A stretch of DNA of 64,000 nt. It comes from Rhynochetos jubatus. Its lineage: Eukaryota; Chordata; Aves; Eurypygiformes; Rhynochetidae. Shown one piece after another: positions 13,201 to 25,315 of the stretch. The notes under the pieces were generated by a model. It was not told the DNA's origin. It saw only the letters and a list, made by a program, of their open reading frames with translations, and did no database searches. The translations under genes and the position numbers were made by a program. Location of the stretch: contig CM050648.1 of the NCBI GenBank assembly GCA_027574665.1, positions 49,071,200 through 49,135,199 of the forward strand, in the 5' to 3' direction. Position 1 is the first letter of the stretch; every line of letters begins with the position of its first letter.

Positions 13201-13754
13201 AAGCTTGGCTGATATTCCACACCTCATTTTGCTGGGCAATCTGCTAGGCAGCACGAGAGTTACAAGACAGGAAATAATGCTGTGACCTCGTGCACTGAGC
13301 TACTTTAACTAGTTTTCTAGCATTTCCCCGTAATGCAATGACTTCTGCTGTTACACTTATATGACTTGAAGATCAGTCTTCTCACACAAGAAAATACTGC
13401 TGGGGCTGTGTCGTGTTTATCAAAATGTTAATGTTTTATTTGGTCTCCACTTTCTTGCTACATAGAATAAAAAATACTGAGGAAATGGTCAGTAGACCAC
13501 GTGTGATTCGTTTCTTCTGTTTGCTCAAGTTCCTACTGTTTCAAAATACTGTGTTTATATGTTGGTGTAAAATAAATTGTTTGTTTTTCTTTGTATGTAG
13601 CATGTATTCTCATGCTAACTTTCTGTAATGTTAACCATTAAAATAACAATTTAATTCTGACTGTGAAAAATGTTTCAGTACAGCAATTTTATGTTAGACA
13701 GTGTTACCTAACACTCCTGATTTCCATTGTGATGCTGCCACCGGTTTTGTGAAT

Positions 13755-13875
13755 AGACTTGGTTAAGTAACTTCATTGCTCTGCATGTGGTTTTCCCCTT
13801 GCAAAATGAAGATAATGATGTTTGTTTCTGCTGACACAAAGTGCTGTATTGGAGCAAGATAAGGTACATACATAC
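13755..13875 (+). repeat. MIR SINE relic (core region)
   Basis: The order 'ttggttaagtaactt', 'ctctgcatgtgg', 'ttttccccttgcaaaatga', 'agataatgatg' follows the MIR core, which in consensus reads: keep track of a transported tRNA-derived head, then a phrase for 'cctcagtttcctcatctgtaaaatgggg' broken here by substitutions, then a GATAATAAT block. Divergence is high, as expected for an element that was active before the amniote radiation. Boundaries are approximate. Confidence 0.5.
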
Positions 13876-16276
13876 ACAACAATAAAGACTTGGCATTCTC
13901 ACAACTGGGGGATTCAAGGTGAAAGTAGAATTTAAAATGCAAAAATGAATATAGAAATATGGATAATAACTTATTTAAGCACAGTTATCAAAAATATAAG
14001 AAGCAAAAGTGCTGTCTGTGTTGTATTATCTGGGAATATTACCTGGGACCCTAGATATGTGCAAGAGTAATTCCTGTTTCTGAGAATAATTCTGGAAGTA
14101 ATCCAAATTTCCTTGTCCTAATTTGTGTGATTTTACAAAGGCATAAATGCATACAAAGTATCAAAATTTATAAAAGTAACTGTCGGGATCAGGGGGTACC
14201 AGTCACCCCAATAAAATTTTTCTTTTGTTTTTATAATCTTTCAGGCAATCCTGGTTTATTTTCCCAGTCCCGTGCACTTGTAGTGCTCATATACCACCTC
14301 TCACTGCAGAAGAACTGTGCTATCACAGCACTGACATAAAGTGTAATGGAGCAGCTGTATTAGCATTTTTGAAAATCTGTTCAGTTTTGGGGAACCTAAC
14401 TTAGGCTTCCTTTCATTTTAATTTCTTTAGCTAAGATGAAGAGGTTTTCTTGTTTTTTAAATCTTCCAACCTTTTTCCTCCAAGTCACAATTTCTTCATT
14501 TTAAATTTATCAGTTTCTAGGTTCCTGTTAACTTGATATATAACCAAATCAATGGTGTATTGTCAGAAGTAAGTCCAGGGTATTGAATCTGTCATTGTAA
14601 TTTGCCTAGATTCTAACTCTTCTCCCAAGTTATGTCACTGTTTAGAGCAGATGATTTTAAGAGTGTCCTGAGCATTTGCGAGCAGCAATTGTTTTTTCAG
14701 GTGATGGGGCATACCTCCGAAGGCCGTGAAACTGCCATTTAAACAGGCATCAGCTACGTGTGTACCCACAGGCACCAAAGAGCTTTATGGAAACTCTGGT
14801 TGTTGCATGTCAGATAATATATCCAGGAGGAAAACAACATGAAAAGATTGCTTAAATGATCAAAACAGCAGCGATGAGTAATGACATGACACTGAGAATT
14901 TCTGAGCATTGAACCAGTAACAAAGCACACCTCTCGGTTCTCCTCAAACAGAGCCTGTCAGACAAACAAAGCAAGTAAAAGCCAAATAGCACAGACAGGT
15001 CTTGTTCTCCCAGTTTTCATCCTTTGCCTGCTGCTTTGAAGAGTGAGTTGCATAATAGCTTGAATGAAGAGTTAGCATTTTAATCATTTAAAAGGTCATC
15101 AATGTGTGAGAGAGCTATGTTAAAAGCTGGGGAAGATTTTTGAAATCCAACAGAAAAGACAGGAACAAACTACAGGCAAACCTATGAAGCACAGCTGAAG
15201 TGGAGGAACACACCTTACAGGAAAGTCTGCGTGGAGACCACTGCCCTTGACTCACTTGCCTGTGACACTGAAGAACTACATTGGACCTAACAATGTTTAC
15301 AGTCTCAGCACTCCTATCCCCTCATTTAATAGAATACCATTTGCTTTTATTTTGTCTATCCATCTGCTGATCCATTAATATCCAGTTACCTTTGCTAATT
15401 TCAGAAGCTGTGTGGTAAAGGTTTTTTCCAAAGAGGAAAGATGACCCACAATTCTGACTGGTGGGACAGCAAGTGCCACTTTTAATTGGAAATTGAGAGA
15501 CAGTTAGTTCTGAAACCAAATTATTTTGTGCTTCTAGCAAACAAAAGGTAATTTTTGTGGCTAAATGGGTTGGAACTAGTAATGTTACAAGAAGGTTCAA
15601 TAGATGTAGAACTGTCTTTCCATATTGCCAGAGTACATGGCATTCCTCCTTTGTAACTAGGATGTCTGCAAGAATAAGATCATGTTTTGTGACAAAAGCA
15701 GTGTAGTGTGCTACCCCAAAATACTTTAAGAATGCAGAGAGGCAGAAGTTTGCGTAGTGCTTGAAAGGGCTTGCTGAGGACAGAGCATGCAGAGAAGTTT
15801 TAGAAACTCCCTTAAGGAATGGTATTACAGGAGCAGTTTCAGAACAATGGCAATTGAATAAGCATATCTGTGGCACTCCAGGATGTTCTGTTCTTAGTAA
15901 TCCCTGGAAACTAAGTTTGCAAGTTTATTTGGTCTCCCCTTAAGATCCAAACATCATTTTACTGGAAGACATGCATAAAACACCTCTATTTTCCTGAAGC
16001 TTTGGTACCACTGTGTTTTGGACAGTTCCAGCACAGAAATTTGTGCAGCCAGTCTCAGGCTAAACTAATTTCTGGAGCTCCTCCAGCAGCCTGGGTGTTT
16101 ATCATCATCATCACTTCAGGTCTGGCCCATCTACCTGCCAAAATACAGCTACACAGTTTCCCTTCAAGGATGTGTTCCTGAAATGGGCTAGTGGATAGTG
16201 GAGAAATATTTCCCATAGGATTTAATGTTACAGCAGGGTGGATGCACAGAGGGACTTAAAAATGTACATTATTTAA

Positions 16277-16320
16277 ATACACGTCACAGAGGGTGGGAAT
16301 ACATGTCACGGAGGGTGGGA
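16277..16320. repeat. 22-bp tandem duplication, two copies
   Basis: Two adjacent 22-base units, 16277-16298 and 16299-16320, differ at two positions (C/T and A/G). Each unit has the form ATACAyGTCACrGAGGGTGGGA. The first copy contains ACGTCA, a CRE-like half site; the second copy has lost its CG to TG, the usual product of methyl-CpG decay. Confidence 0.85.
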
Positions 16321-19280
16321 GAGCAGAAGCAGGGTCATCAGCTGGAAGAAATACTGGCTTCTGAGCAGCTGACGTTTCAGAGCAGATCACTGCTGTGAAA
16401 GATCTCAGCTGCTTCACCCCTAAGACTGAATACACAGTGCACATCTTTCAGTATGGGCATTCTTGGTGTCTCGAACTGCATGGCTGCATTTCTATTTCAG
16501 ATGAACCATGTGTAAGTAAGGGTGAAGGACAGAAAACCAGGGTAATGATGATGGTTTGCAGAACACAGCATTAAACAGTTGTTAATAAACTCTAAAACAA
16601 CAGCGAAATAGGCAATTGGTGGTGGGATGTTGCTGCAATGCCATTGTTTGTGCTTCTCTTTCCAAATGTAAAGATATTTAATGCACTATTTTGCTATTGT
16701 ACTTGTATTGCAGTAAACAAACGATATCTGTCTAGGGAAGAAAATCAGTTTTTCGTCCTTTTAAAGTCAGAGTACTATGGACAAGTAGCTTTTGTAGTCT
16801 CTCCCTTCAGATTCTCCAGAATGATACACTACCATGCCTTCCCTAGGATTTTGTTTTGGAGAACTACCCAGATCCTCCCTTTGTAGACCTGAGGGTTGCT
16901 GGAGGACTTTTGCAATGGGCCTGGACACACTGATTAGGGAGTGATTTGACTTCTTCAGCTGTTAGTTCCTGCAGACTATCTCAGGTAAAGGTTTCATGGG
17001 AGGTAATCACAGTGTTTTTGTAAGAACTTTTGGACATAGGTTCGAAGAGCCGTTTGGTGTGAGTATTGTAGGGAAACAAAGTAGTGTGTGGTAAACAGAG
17101 AGTGAGGAAAGGATACAAACGTCACAAGAATGGACATGAGGGGTGAGGTGCTGGAATTTGGGATAGAGTTAGAGAGGAAAACGGAAAACACTTTTGTTAT
17201 ATACTTTTGGGTTGATACTACATTTAGCATCCACATCTAATACGCCAAAAGTTTTTCCTGCCATTTAATAAAAAAAATGCATAGAAGACCAAAGAAGTTT
17301 TGCTCTTCCACTCTTAGTATTTCTCATTAAATGGCCCATTGGAAGGTACAAGAGGAGTACAGAGCCATTTACTTACAACTCATGTATGTCTTAATCCTTC
17401 CAATATAGACTATTGTAGCTAGGGCTTTATGAATTTCTTGTCCAAGGTGAAGCTGCCTTTCTTAAAACGAAATTTAAAAATAGTCATGAACTCCTTCTAC
17501 TTCCTCTCTGCTAAGCAATCTTACACAGCTCAATGGGGTCAGTGTGGTCATATTTTCCAGGCTGTAAGAGGAAGCTTGTTCACAGATATTCTGCCTTCAG
17601 AAATGGAAAGCTTGCCCCTACATCTAGATTGCAGAGTGGGTACTTTACGCAGCTCACCCTGTACCCCACAGTCTCCCAGTGGTGCATGACAGGGAAGTGC
17701 ACCACAGCTCCCTCACGGTTGCTATGTTCTTCTCCAGGGAAATCAGGGCTAGGAAAACTGCACACCTGGGATTCCTGACACGAGGACAGCATGTGGCCAG
17801 TACATATTGCACATCCCATGGGACAGACATAACAGGAATTGGGTTCACGTTGCACTTTAGTTGTGCCCCTGTGGCTTTGGAATAACTCCAATGCAGCTTT
17901 GTTATTCAAAGATGAATATGTACCTGGTGTCTGCATACTCTGCCTTCCTTACACCTCGGGCCCCTGGCAGACTTTTCTTACAGGAACTTGAACTTGTTCA
18001 GCTGAACCAACTGTTTCAACAGTTAAATCAGAATGTGATCAGTGCCCTGTGCCTGTGCAGTTGGGCATATACATCGCTTGACCACCATTGCCTTCCTTTC
18101 TTGAATGCTGTACCATCTCTTCTCAGCCAGACACAGGGCTACTCTGTCACCTAACACTTCAGTCTAACATTACTTAGAGATTAGGAGAGTCCCTGCTAGC
18201 ATTTTGTCTCCTCATAGCTTACCAGTATCAGATAATACATAAAGCATAGGTCATGCCTCCCGCCTTGTACCCATAACAACAGGATCTAGGGCAGAAATAC
18301 GCACTGGAATAGGAAGACTTGCCCATTTGCAAAGCACCACCAGCAGAACACCGCTTTGGTGTGCCATCGGACACTGGTGCCACCGCAGGGTTTTGTGAGA
18401 AACATTTGTGCCAGGAAAATACTCTCTTAAATAGCTTTCCCTTTCAGACTTAAAAAAGGAAAAGGAATATTTGGGTCTGTGGTTGTTCCTGGTTGTTTCC
18501 ACAAGCCCATAACTGAATTTGCTCAGGAAGAGCTGCCAAGTCTGGAAAAAGGTATTTGTTACTTGAAATTTCTGTCAACACTTGAATTATTCCTGCTGCT
18601 GCATATACAACCAGTATTTCTCATGGGAAGAGAGGCTAACTGTTGTCTAGAAGAGTTCAGAAATGGAATATGCTGGACCAACTGGACCAAAGGGGGTGCT
18701 GAGAGATGGAATGTCATTGAATAATTACACATGTTGTACTTTTGCAAAAGCAATAAAAAGTAGGCATACTCACCAAAAAACTTGCAGACCTTCTGTGTAA
18801 TGGAGATAATTAGGAAGAAGTATCAAGATGAAAATTAATGACTGATCAATTAACCTACACACTGTTATCAAAATGAATTACTTTGGTTTAAGTCCTACTC
18901 AGTGCAGCAGCTGCTAGTAATAGCTTTTCCATACTCAGCTTGTTGAAGACCTGGGAGGGCTGGGAGGTTCAGAAGTGCCTCCAGAGGTCTGAGAACCTGG
19001 ACAAGCATGGTGGAGAAGTGGGGCGCAGTGGCTGTGTGGTGTCAGCAGAGCTTACTGCAGCCAGCAGCTCTGGACACCACGCTTGCTGCTGGATCACCTT
19101 GGCTTCCAAAACTTGGTACGTAGCAGCCTGACTCTGTTTTCCACCTGTGAACTACATTTGCTGGTGTACTTCAGGAAAAACATAGTCTTGAGGCACTGAT
19201 TTGGTTTCCAAGTCCCTTTGGGAGGAAATATTAGGGACCTTTGATTTTTATTTTTGTTCCTAAGCAACGCTTCTGTCCAC

Positions 19281-19443
19281 AAAGCATCTCAGTACTTCAC
19301 AGGCTTTGAAGGTCTGAGAGCTAAGGAGCTATTTTTAGCCCCATTATACATAAGGTGAAAAAACAGAGGTTTATTTAGGAACCACATGAGAAATTTAGGG
19401 GAGAAATCGAAATTTTCAGGATTGCAATACAGCTCGCCTAGCA
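19281..19443 (-). repeat. MIR-like SINE relic
   Basis: The plus strand reads a reverse-complement MIR order: an 'aagcatctcagtacttcac' start, 'ttagccccattatacataa', 'ggtgaaaaaacagaggttt', then a diverged stretch where the 'cccaaggtcacacagc' phrase would lie. The middle 'ccccatt..ac....ggtgaaa.aacagagg' is the most convincing part. It is heavily diverged, so confidence is moderate. Confidence 0.5.
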
Positions 19444-20108
19444 CAAAGCCCTTTATTTTCCTTAAAATTTATATCTGGCTGCTTATCTGCATTGTGATGC
19501 AATAAAAACTAAAACAATCAGTATAAAATGGAGATGCTATAAGCTTTGGGAGTATTTCTGGTCATTGAAACATCAGTCTCTGTTTCCAGCTTAGCCATGG
19601 ACTGGCTTTGAACAGGGCTGGGAGACTTTGTTTTCCACCTTTTCAAATAACCGTTGTTTCAGTGGCGTTTTTTTGTTCAATAATGCTTTGTGCCTTATCG
19701 TTGAAATTTTGTAAAGCAATGATACATTTGTCCAAAACTATTTTTAATCTTTTGGTTTTAGGAGCACAACGTAGTTATGAAAGCAAATTTTTATGTTACA
19801 CTGAGTAACTGTTGGGAGTCTGGAGAATAGAAACAAAGACCACAAGTGCGTATGCAAGTGAGGACCACAAACACCATTCTAGGGGTCAGCTCCTTGTTTG
19901 TCCTGGCACATGTCTGCTTGTAAATCTGATAACAAAATATGGTAAAGAGAGGCCCATAATTCTGGTTTGGACTGTTTTTCACCTTTCCCCTTGGTCACAA
20001 TAATTTTCTTTAACTAACAGAGCAGGCGATGACTCATACAGTGCAAATGAATTATACACTGTGCTGTTAACCTTTCGGTATGTCTGCCAGAGAGGAAAGT
20101 CAGCTTTT

Positions 20109-20208
20109 CTTTACCTTTATCAAGTAAAGGAGCTTAAAAGCTTTTACATCTACACACACGCACACACCCCATCTCCAGAGAAAGAGAAGAAGAAATACAG
20201 AGCAGTTT
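20109..20208 (+). repeat. Unassigned dispersed repeat, copy A
   Basis: This segment aligns with 21981-22077 in the same orientation. Shared blocks include 'caagt.aaggagctt.aaa', 'catctacaca', 'atctccag', 'agagaaag' and 'agagcagttt', separated by short indels. By eye the identity is about 75% over the aligned part. I do not recognise the family. It contains a short CA-rich run in the middle (about 20150-20168) that the other copy lacks in part. Confidence 0.6.
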
Positions 20209-21259
20209 GCTGCTTTCCCCCAACCACCTTAATTTAATTTTCCTTATTTCTCAGCTGCTTTGGGAGAATTTTCTCTCTGTTATTCACAAGAGTCTAGGGT
20301 GCTCTCACATATATATCTGTGCATGACTCAGACCAGTAAGAGAAATTAAATTTAAACATGGAAAACTAACCTTCTGGTAATACCTACCAAATGTGCTAGT
20401 GACTCTGTTTAGCTGGCATACCCTACATAGCATGAAGGAGTGAGGAAGGATTCTTCCTTTACAGTGGCTGTTGTTACACCAAAAGCCAGCATGCCTTTTC
20501 TTACTTAGAATTTCATGTAATAATCAAGATTTTAAGAAAGCTCTTTATTTCAACTCTCCCAATGTATTCCAAAAATTTTCAGGCAAAAAATACCTAGCTG
20601 TGCAAACATAGTCAAGATTGAACCATTTCTACCAAGCATTTTTATTTTGCCAAATTCCAGGGAAAGAAATGTGTCATCACAGTTTTCCCAGCCAGTTCTA
20701 TTCCCTGGTGGTATGTTTCTGCTCTTTCAAAAGCAAAGTGACATGAGTCCTGAAAGCTATTGCTCAGGATAGAACCATTGATAAACATGGTAATGTGTGT
20801 GGAAGAGGTGATCTGAGGATACTGTAAGCCTGAAAACCCGAACTACACCATGCGTATTAGTGCTGCACTCAGAGCGCAGAACGAAATTATGGATGCACAC
20901 TCCATCATTTCTAAACACAGTATTCCTAATAGGTTGATGCCCCTGACATTTCTGTCTGTAAGCATTGCTGACATGGCCAGTCTGCAGCAACCTGTAACAG
21001 CAGAGGATTTTTGGCTTGTCTTCAGTTCATAAACCTTTTGTTATACACCACTTGTCACTAGAGTTCAATTAATTTAGTCTGCTGTTAGTAATGTGTGATT
21101 TATTTTTCCTCCTGTTTCACTGGTAGCGGGAGTGTCTAGTACAGAGGGGTTACTTTCATCTCTGTCCTGTAACTTTACAGCTGCTCATTTTAGAAAAGAG
21201 TGGAGATATGTTAAGCTAACCATGGTGCCAGCTTTTAGAGAGCTGTAGATTGGCTCAGA

Positions 21260-21283
21260 TTTTTTTTTTTTTTTTTTTTTTTT
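21260..21283. repeat. Poly-T tract (24 bases)
   Basis: Uninterrupted run of 24 T, the longest homopolymer in the window. No retrotransposon body was recognised beside it on either strand. Confidence 0.9.
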
Positions 21284-21980
21284 GCAAGACAAGTTCCATC
21301 ACAAGCCACTCTTAAAAGAAATCTTTAAGCATGAATATTTGCTGCAATGCTGTTTAGCCTGCAGCCAGATAAGGCTTACACTTTCACAGTCCTAATTTAA
21401 TTTTGCCCTAACATGCTTATCCTTGTCTGGCCTTCTCAACAAATTCCTAGCTGCTTCAAGTATGTAAATTTTTCTTCAGTGTTGGACACAGGTTACCCTG
21501 GCCAATGAAAATGTTTCTAAAAAGAGTACAGGACAGCGCTGCTATTGAGTTGGATATTTATTACTGGTGGAAGTGGTTGGGTAAAATAAGAATCTGCCTG
21601 AATTTTCACCCAGGTACTTTCATTGCAAGTACTTAATCCTGAATTTACCTTCAGGTATATAAGCAGTCTTGCTGGAGTCTGGCTCATTTGAGACCTGTAT
21701 TTCCCATTCAATCTTGCAGAATATGATGAATGCTTGTTTTTCATTCGCCCTATATATTTGAAAACTCTGAATCAATTTATGTTTCTTTATGTCTCTCTAT
21801 CCCACCCATAACTTTCTCCTTTCCATGTAATTGATAGCCTTCCCACTGACCTCAGACGTGTACCTCTTCATTGTTGGATAATTTAGGCTTTGAGAAAGAC
21901 CTGAGCCTGCTATCATCTAGTTGACTCACCTCAGATGGGCTATTATTTTGAAAGCCATCCTGAAGAAGTGTTTAACTGAC

Positions 21981-22077
21981 CTTAACTTCAGCAAGTGAAG
22001 GAGCTTGAAAGGCTTTGCATCTACACATACAAGCACCATTTCTCCAGATTACCAGAGAAAGAAATGTAGAGCAGTTT
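21981..22077 (+). repeat. Unassigned dispersed repeat, copy B
   Basis: Direct-orientation partner of 20109-20208, about 1.87 kb downstream. It carries 'gcaagtgaaggagcttgaaa', 'gcatctacaca', 'tttctccag', 'agagaaagaaatg' and 'tagagcagttt'. Outside this ~100 bp the flanks do not align convincingly, so the pair may be two insertions of one old dispersed element or an eroded local duplication. Confidence 0.6.
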
Positions 22078-23159
22078 AACTGGTGTTTCATAAACAGTCA
22101 CCTAAGCAAACAAATGAATGCTTGAGCTCATTGAAAATATTTATACGGAGGTTTCCAAAGTCAAATAGTTTAAAGAAACATGTGATGATGACAGTCCAAA
22201 AAATCTATACATGTTATGAGACAGTCCTCGATTGCCTGGTGATACGTGTAATATATAAACTGTATAATCCAAGGCCTCTACTCTTCTCAGTGAATGGGTG
22301 GACTACGTTCAGGGAATTGGGCAGGAACACCTACTGAAAACAGCACTTATCTGTAAGATGTGTGCTGGTGTATGGCGGAAGGTGGCATCTCTTGAGAGAG
22401 GTCACGACTGCAACAACATGCGAGTGTGGCTTTCAGTGCTCCCTTGAAGAGCTAGGGTCTACCAGAGGCTCCAGAGCAATGAGGAGAAAATCACACCAAA
22501 ATTTCCACAACTGTCTGAAATCCAGAGACCACACTCGCTGTGCAGTCAGTGGAGAGGCTTGGTGATTGACGGCTCCAAAGCCAGATGTCTGAATGTATGA
22601 GTAATTCTCGGTATGGGTTTCTCACTTCCTGGGTGCACAAATTTAGCCTCTGAAACTATTCCTGGCCACAACTAAAAACTTCTGAGAGGTGTTGTCTGAA
22701 TGCATGATGTGCTACATAAAGCTAAATCCTGTAAGTAATCAGACTTCCACATTTTAAACACAACTTGAAATCAGCAGAGACAATTCCACATCCGAAAAGT
22801 TCCACATCCACCACCTTGCCTCTCCTGGAGGTTACAGAGACAAAAGCATTGCTAGTCGCATGTGATAGAAATGAGCTCCACAGAAAAGCCTCTGCTGAAA
22901 TACCCACATCTCTAATCAGAAGAACTGAATAGCTTGCAGTAAATGAGTCATAGGACCACATATTACACAATATAAAAAAGGAATATTATTTATTTGTTAC
23001 GAGAGAGGCCATGCAGCAGGAGCGTGCAGCAGCACCAGGATTCACGAGCTAAGTGAACCACAGCCAGAAGCCATTCTGGTAGGCTTATAGTCTTTCAAGA
23101 AGGGATGCAGAGCAGAGGGAGACTCTCCCAGCAGTGGCAAATGCCTTTGCTCAGCATCA

Positions 23160-24201
23160 ATTTGCTGTGAAGGCAGCATTCACAGGACATTATGGTCTAG
23201 GTGGATTTACAGCTAGATGGATAAAAAACTGGTTGGATGTTGGGTCACACAAGGTAGACTCTAACAGATTTGCTCTACTGGTGTACCTGTAACTATTAGA
23301 GTACTGTAGGGATCTACCCTAGGGACCATCCTGTTATCTTTATCAGTGTTCCAGGGGAGATGATGTAGTGTGTTGCCATCAAGTTGGCAGATCACACCAC
23401 ATTGGAAAGGACGGGTTGATACACTTGAGGGCAGAGATGCCATCCTCAGGGCCCTAAATAGGCTGACAGGAATCTTATGAAATTCAGCAAGGACAAATGC
23501 AAAGCTTTTCACCTGTGAAGAACTCTTTGCAATTGCATAGCCTGGGGACCAACTGCCTGCAGAACAACTCTGAAGGAAACGACCTGGAGATTTTGGTAGA
23601 AGCCAGGCTGAGCATGAGCCATCAGTGTCCACTGGAAGACCAAAAGTATTCTGGGTTGTAATAACCAGAGCATAGACAGTAGATCAGGGAAGTGATTATC
23701 CATCTCTACTCATTACACAACATTTAGACTACTATGTAATTTTCTGCACACGCACTACACACACCCCCCTGCTCAGTACAGAAAAGCCATTGATAAAGTG
23801 GAAAGAGTTCAGCAAGGGGTCACCAGGACATTTGGGACTTGAGAACTCACCCTGTGAGGAGAAGATGAAGGACCAGATCTGGCTCAACCTCCAGAAGAGG
23901 CAGCTTCAGAAACACCTAACAGCAACCTCCCAGCACCTATGGGAAGGCTAGAAAAGAAACAAAGCCAGGCTCTTCACAGCATGATGAGAAGACAAAAGCC
24001 AGTGCAGATAAATGGGATCAGGAGAGGTTGAGACTAGATTTAAGGAAAACCCTTTTTACAAAGGGGATAACCAGGCAATGGAACAGATTGCCCAGAGAGG
24101 TTGTGAGCAACCACATCTTGTCTTACAACTGATCCTGCTTTCAATTGGTTGGGTGACCTCCTGAGGTCCCTTCCAACCTGACTTACTCCATCAGTTTATG
24201 A
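23160..24201 (+). repeat. Older CR1 LINE, ~1 kb 3' portion
   Basis: Sense-strand CR1 with recognisable order: 'ggataaaaaactggttgga' (end of the reverse-transcriptase region), a diverged 'atcctgttatctttatcag' block, 'atgaaattcagcaaggaca' plus 'aaatgcaaagctttt', 'ccaggctcttcacagcatg', 'gagactagatttaaggaaaa', 'ggcaatggaacagattgcc', 'cagagaggttgtgagcaacc', and 'gacctcctgaggtccc' with 'ttccaacctg' at the end. The terminal octamer repeat is eroded. Frames are broken throughout, so the element is dead. The 123-codon minus-strand open frame at 23261-23632 lies antisense inside it and is spurious. The 5' edge near 23160 is approximate. Confidence 0.85.
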
Positions 24202-25291
24202 CATGACATAAGGAATGCTGGAGTATGAAGTGTCATTGAACAGCATGTGCATAAGTATGTGAGCAAATAAATAAAAACTCACTGAATAATGAGGATAAAC
24301 CAAAATATGGAATAGCTTCTCATTCACTAAGCACTATCAATGCTGTGCTCTGAGGAAGGTCTGGGTCTTATGCAAAGATACAGCACGCAGCTTTCTAAAT
24401 TCCTGGGTAATAATGAATATTATCAAAAGAACCAAATTTTGGTTTCACAGACAATCTGAGTTCCATCATTTCCTGACTTTGAGAAGCTAGACTTTCCAGC
24501 CTTAATGTCCTTTTAACACAGTTTTCATGTAATACTCTATAAACAACATGAGAGGTTTTACACTGAAAATGTGTTTAGATGTTTGTTATATCATTGTGCA
24601 AAAGGTTCCCCTCCTTGACAGATTGTCGCACCGATATGGCTTGCTTTCTTTGCACTTAATCATGCATGAAGCATAAACAGGGTGAAGGGTGTTTCATTTC
24701 AAAGTCTATGAATGGTAATCTTGCTGGCTGCTGCACTGGCCAAGTACATTAGGATGTTATGCAGTCTGTTGGTTCAAGTGGCAGGCTTGTAAGTCCCAGG
24801 AGATAAGTGCCCATATTTTTGCATCCTCATGTTGGTCTCTGCCAGCTGGACCTGTGTCAGACTGGTTGTGGACAGATCAACAGATCAATGCATCTGTATT
24901 CACACTCGCATCAATCATCTTTTCTATTATGAGCAAAGTCCCAAAACCCCTGTCTACACAAAATTCTCATTGACATCATCAGGATCTCTCGGGGCTGCAG
25001 GATTTGATAAAACTGTAGCTGTTAAAAACAGGGAACATTTCAATAAAACATAAAATACAGCTCTATATTTAAACATAGAAGATGTCCCAGTACACCCGTA
25101 ATTTATCTGGCCTATATCTCTTCTATAATTACGCAAAAGTCTAAGCTGCTGGTAACCTCTGCTTATCCTGGCCCAATGCGTGCATGGAACTGGCATAACA
25201 CATTCCTCTGGCTAAGAAGTTAGATACACAGCATGGCTGTAAATGTTACATTTCATATAACTACTTCTTCATACAGCAAATAAGGGCTATT

Positions 25292-25315
25292 TGTGTGTGT
25301 GTACATATATATATA
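25292..25315. repeat. TG/TA dinucleotide repeat
   Basis: A short TG run passes through TACA into a TA run, read directly from the sequence. Confidence 0.85.

Larger units (their letters stand above)
10251..23159. other. Non-coding stretch, no gene recognised
   Basis: Nearly 13 kb of unique-looking sequence. It holds A-rich runs at 11088-11099 and about 11641-11672, MIR relics at 13755-13875 and 19281-19443, a 22-bp tandem duplication at 16277-16320, a 24-base T run (21260-21283), and two related segments at 20109-20208 and 21981-22077. The longest open frame of the window (minus, 15322-15876, 184 codons) lies here with no recognised homology. The area 17500-18150 is open in several frames on both strands, which points to composition, not coding. 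Confidence 0.6.

Noticed and set aside
17580-18154. Cluster of open frames (118 codons minus, 97 codons plus)
   Set aside because: Several frames on both strands are open at once; the protein strings have no family resemblance.
23261-23632. 123-codon minus-strand frame
   Set aside because: Lies antisense inside the older CR1 element.
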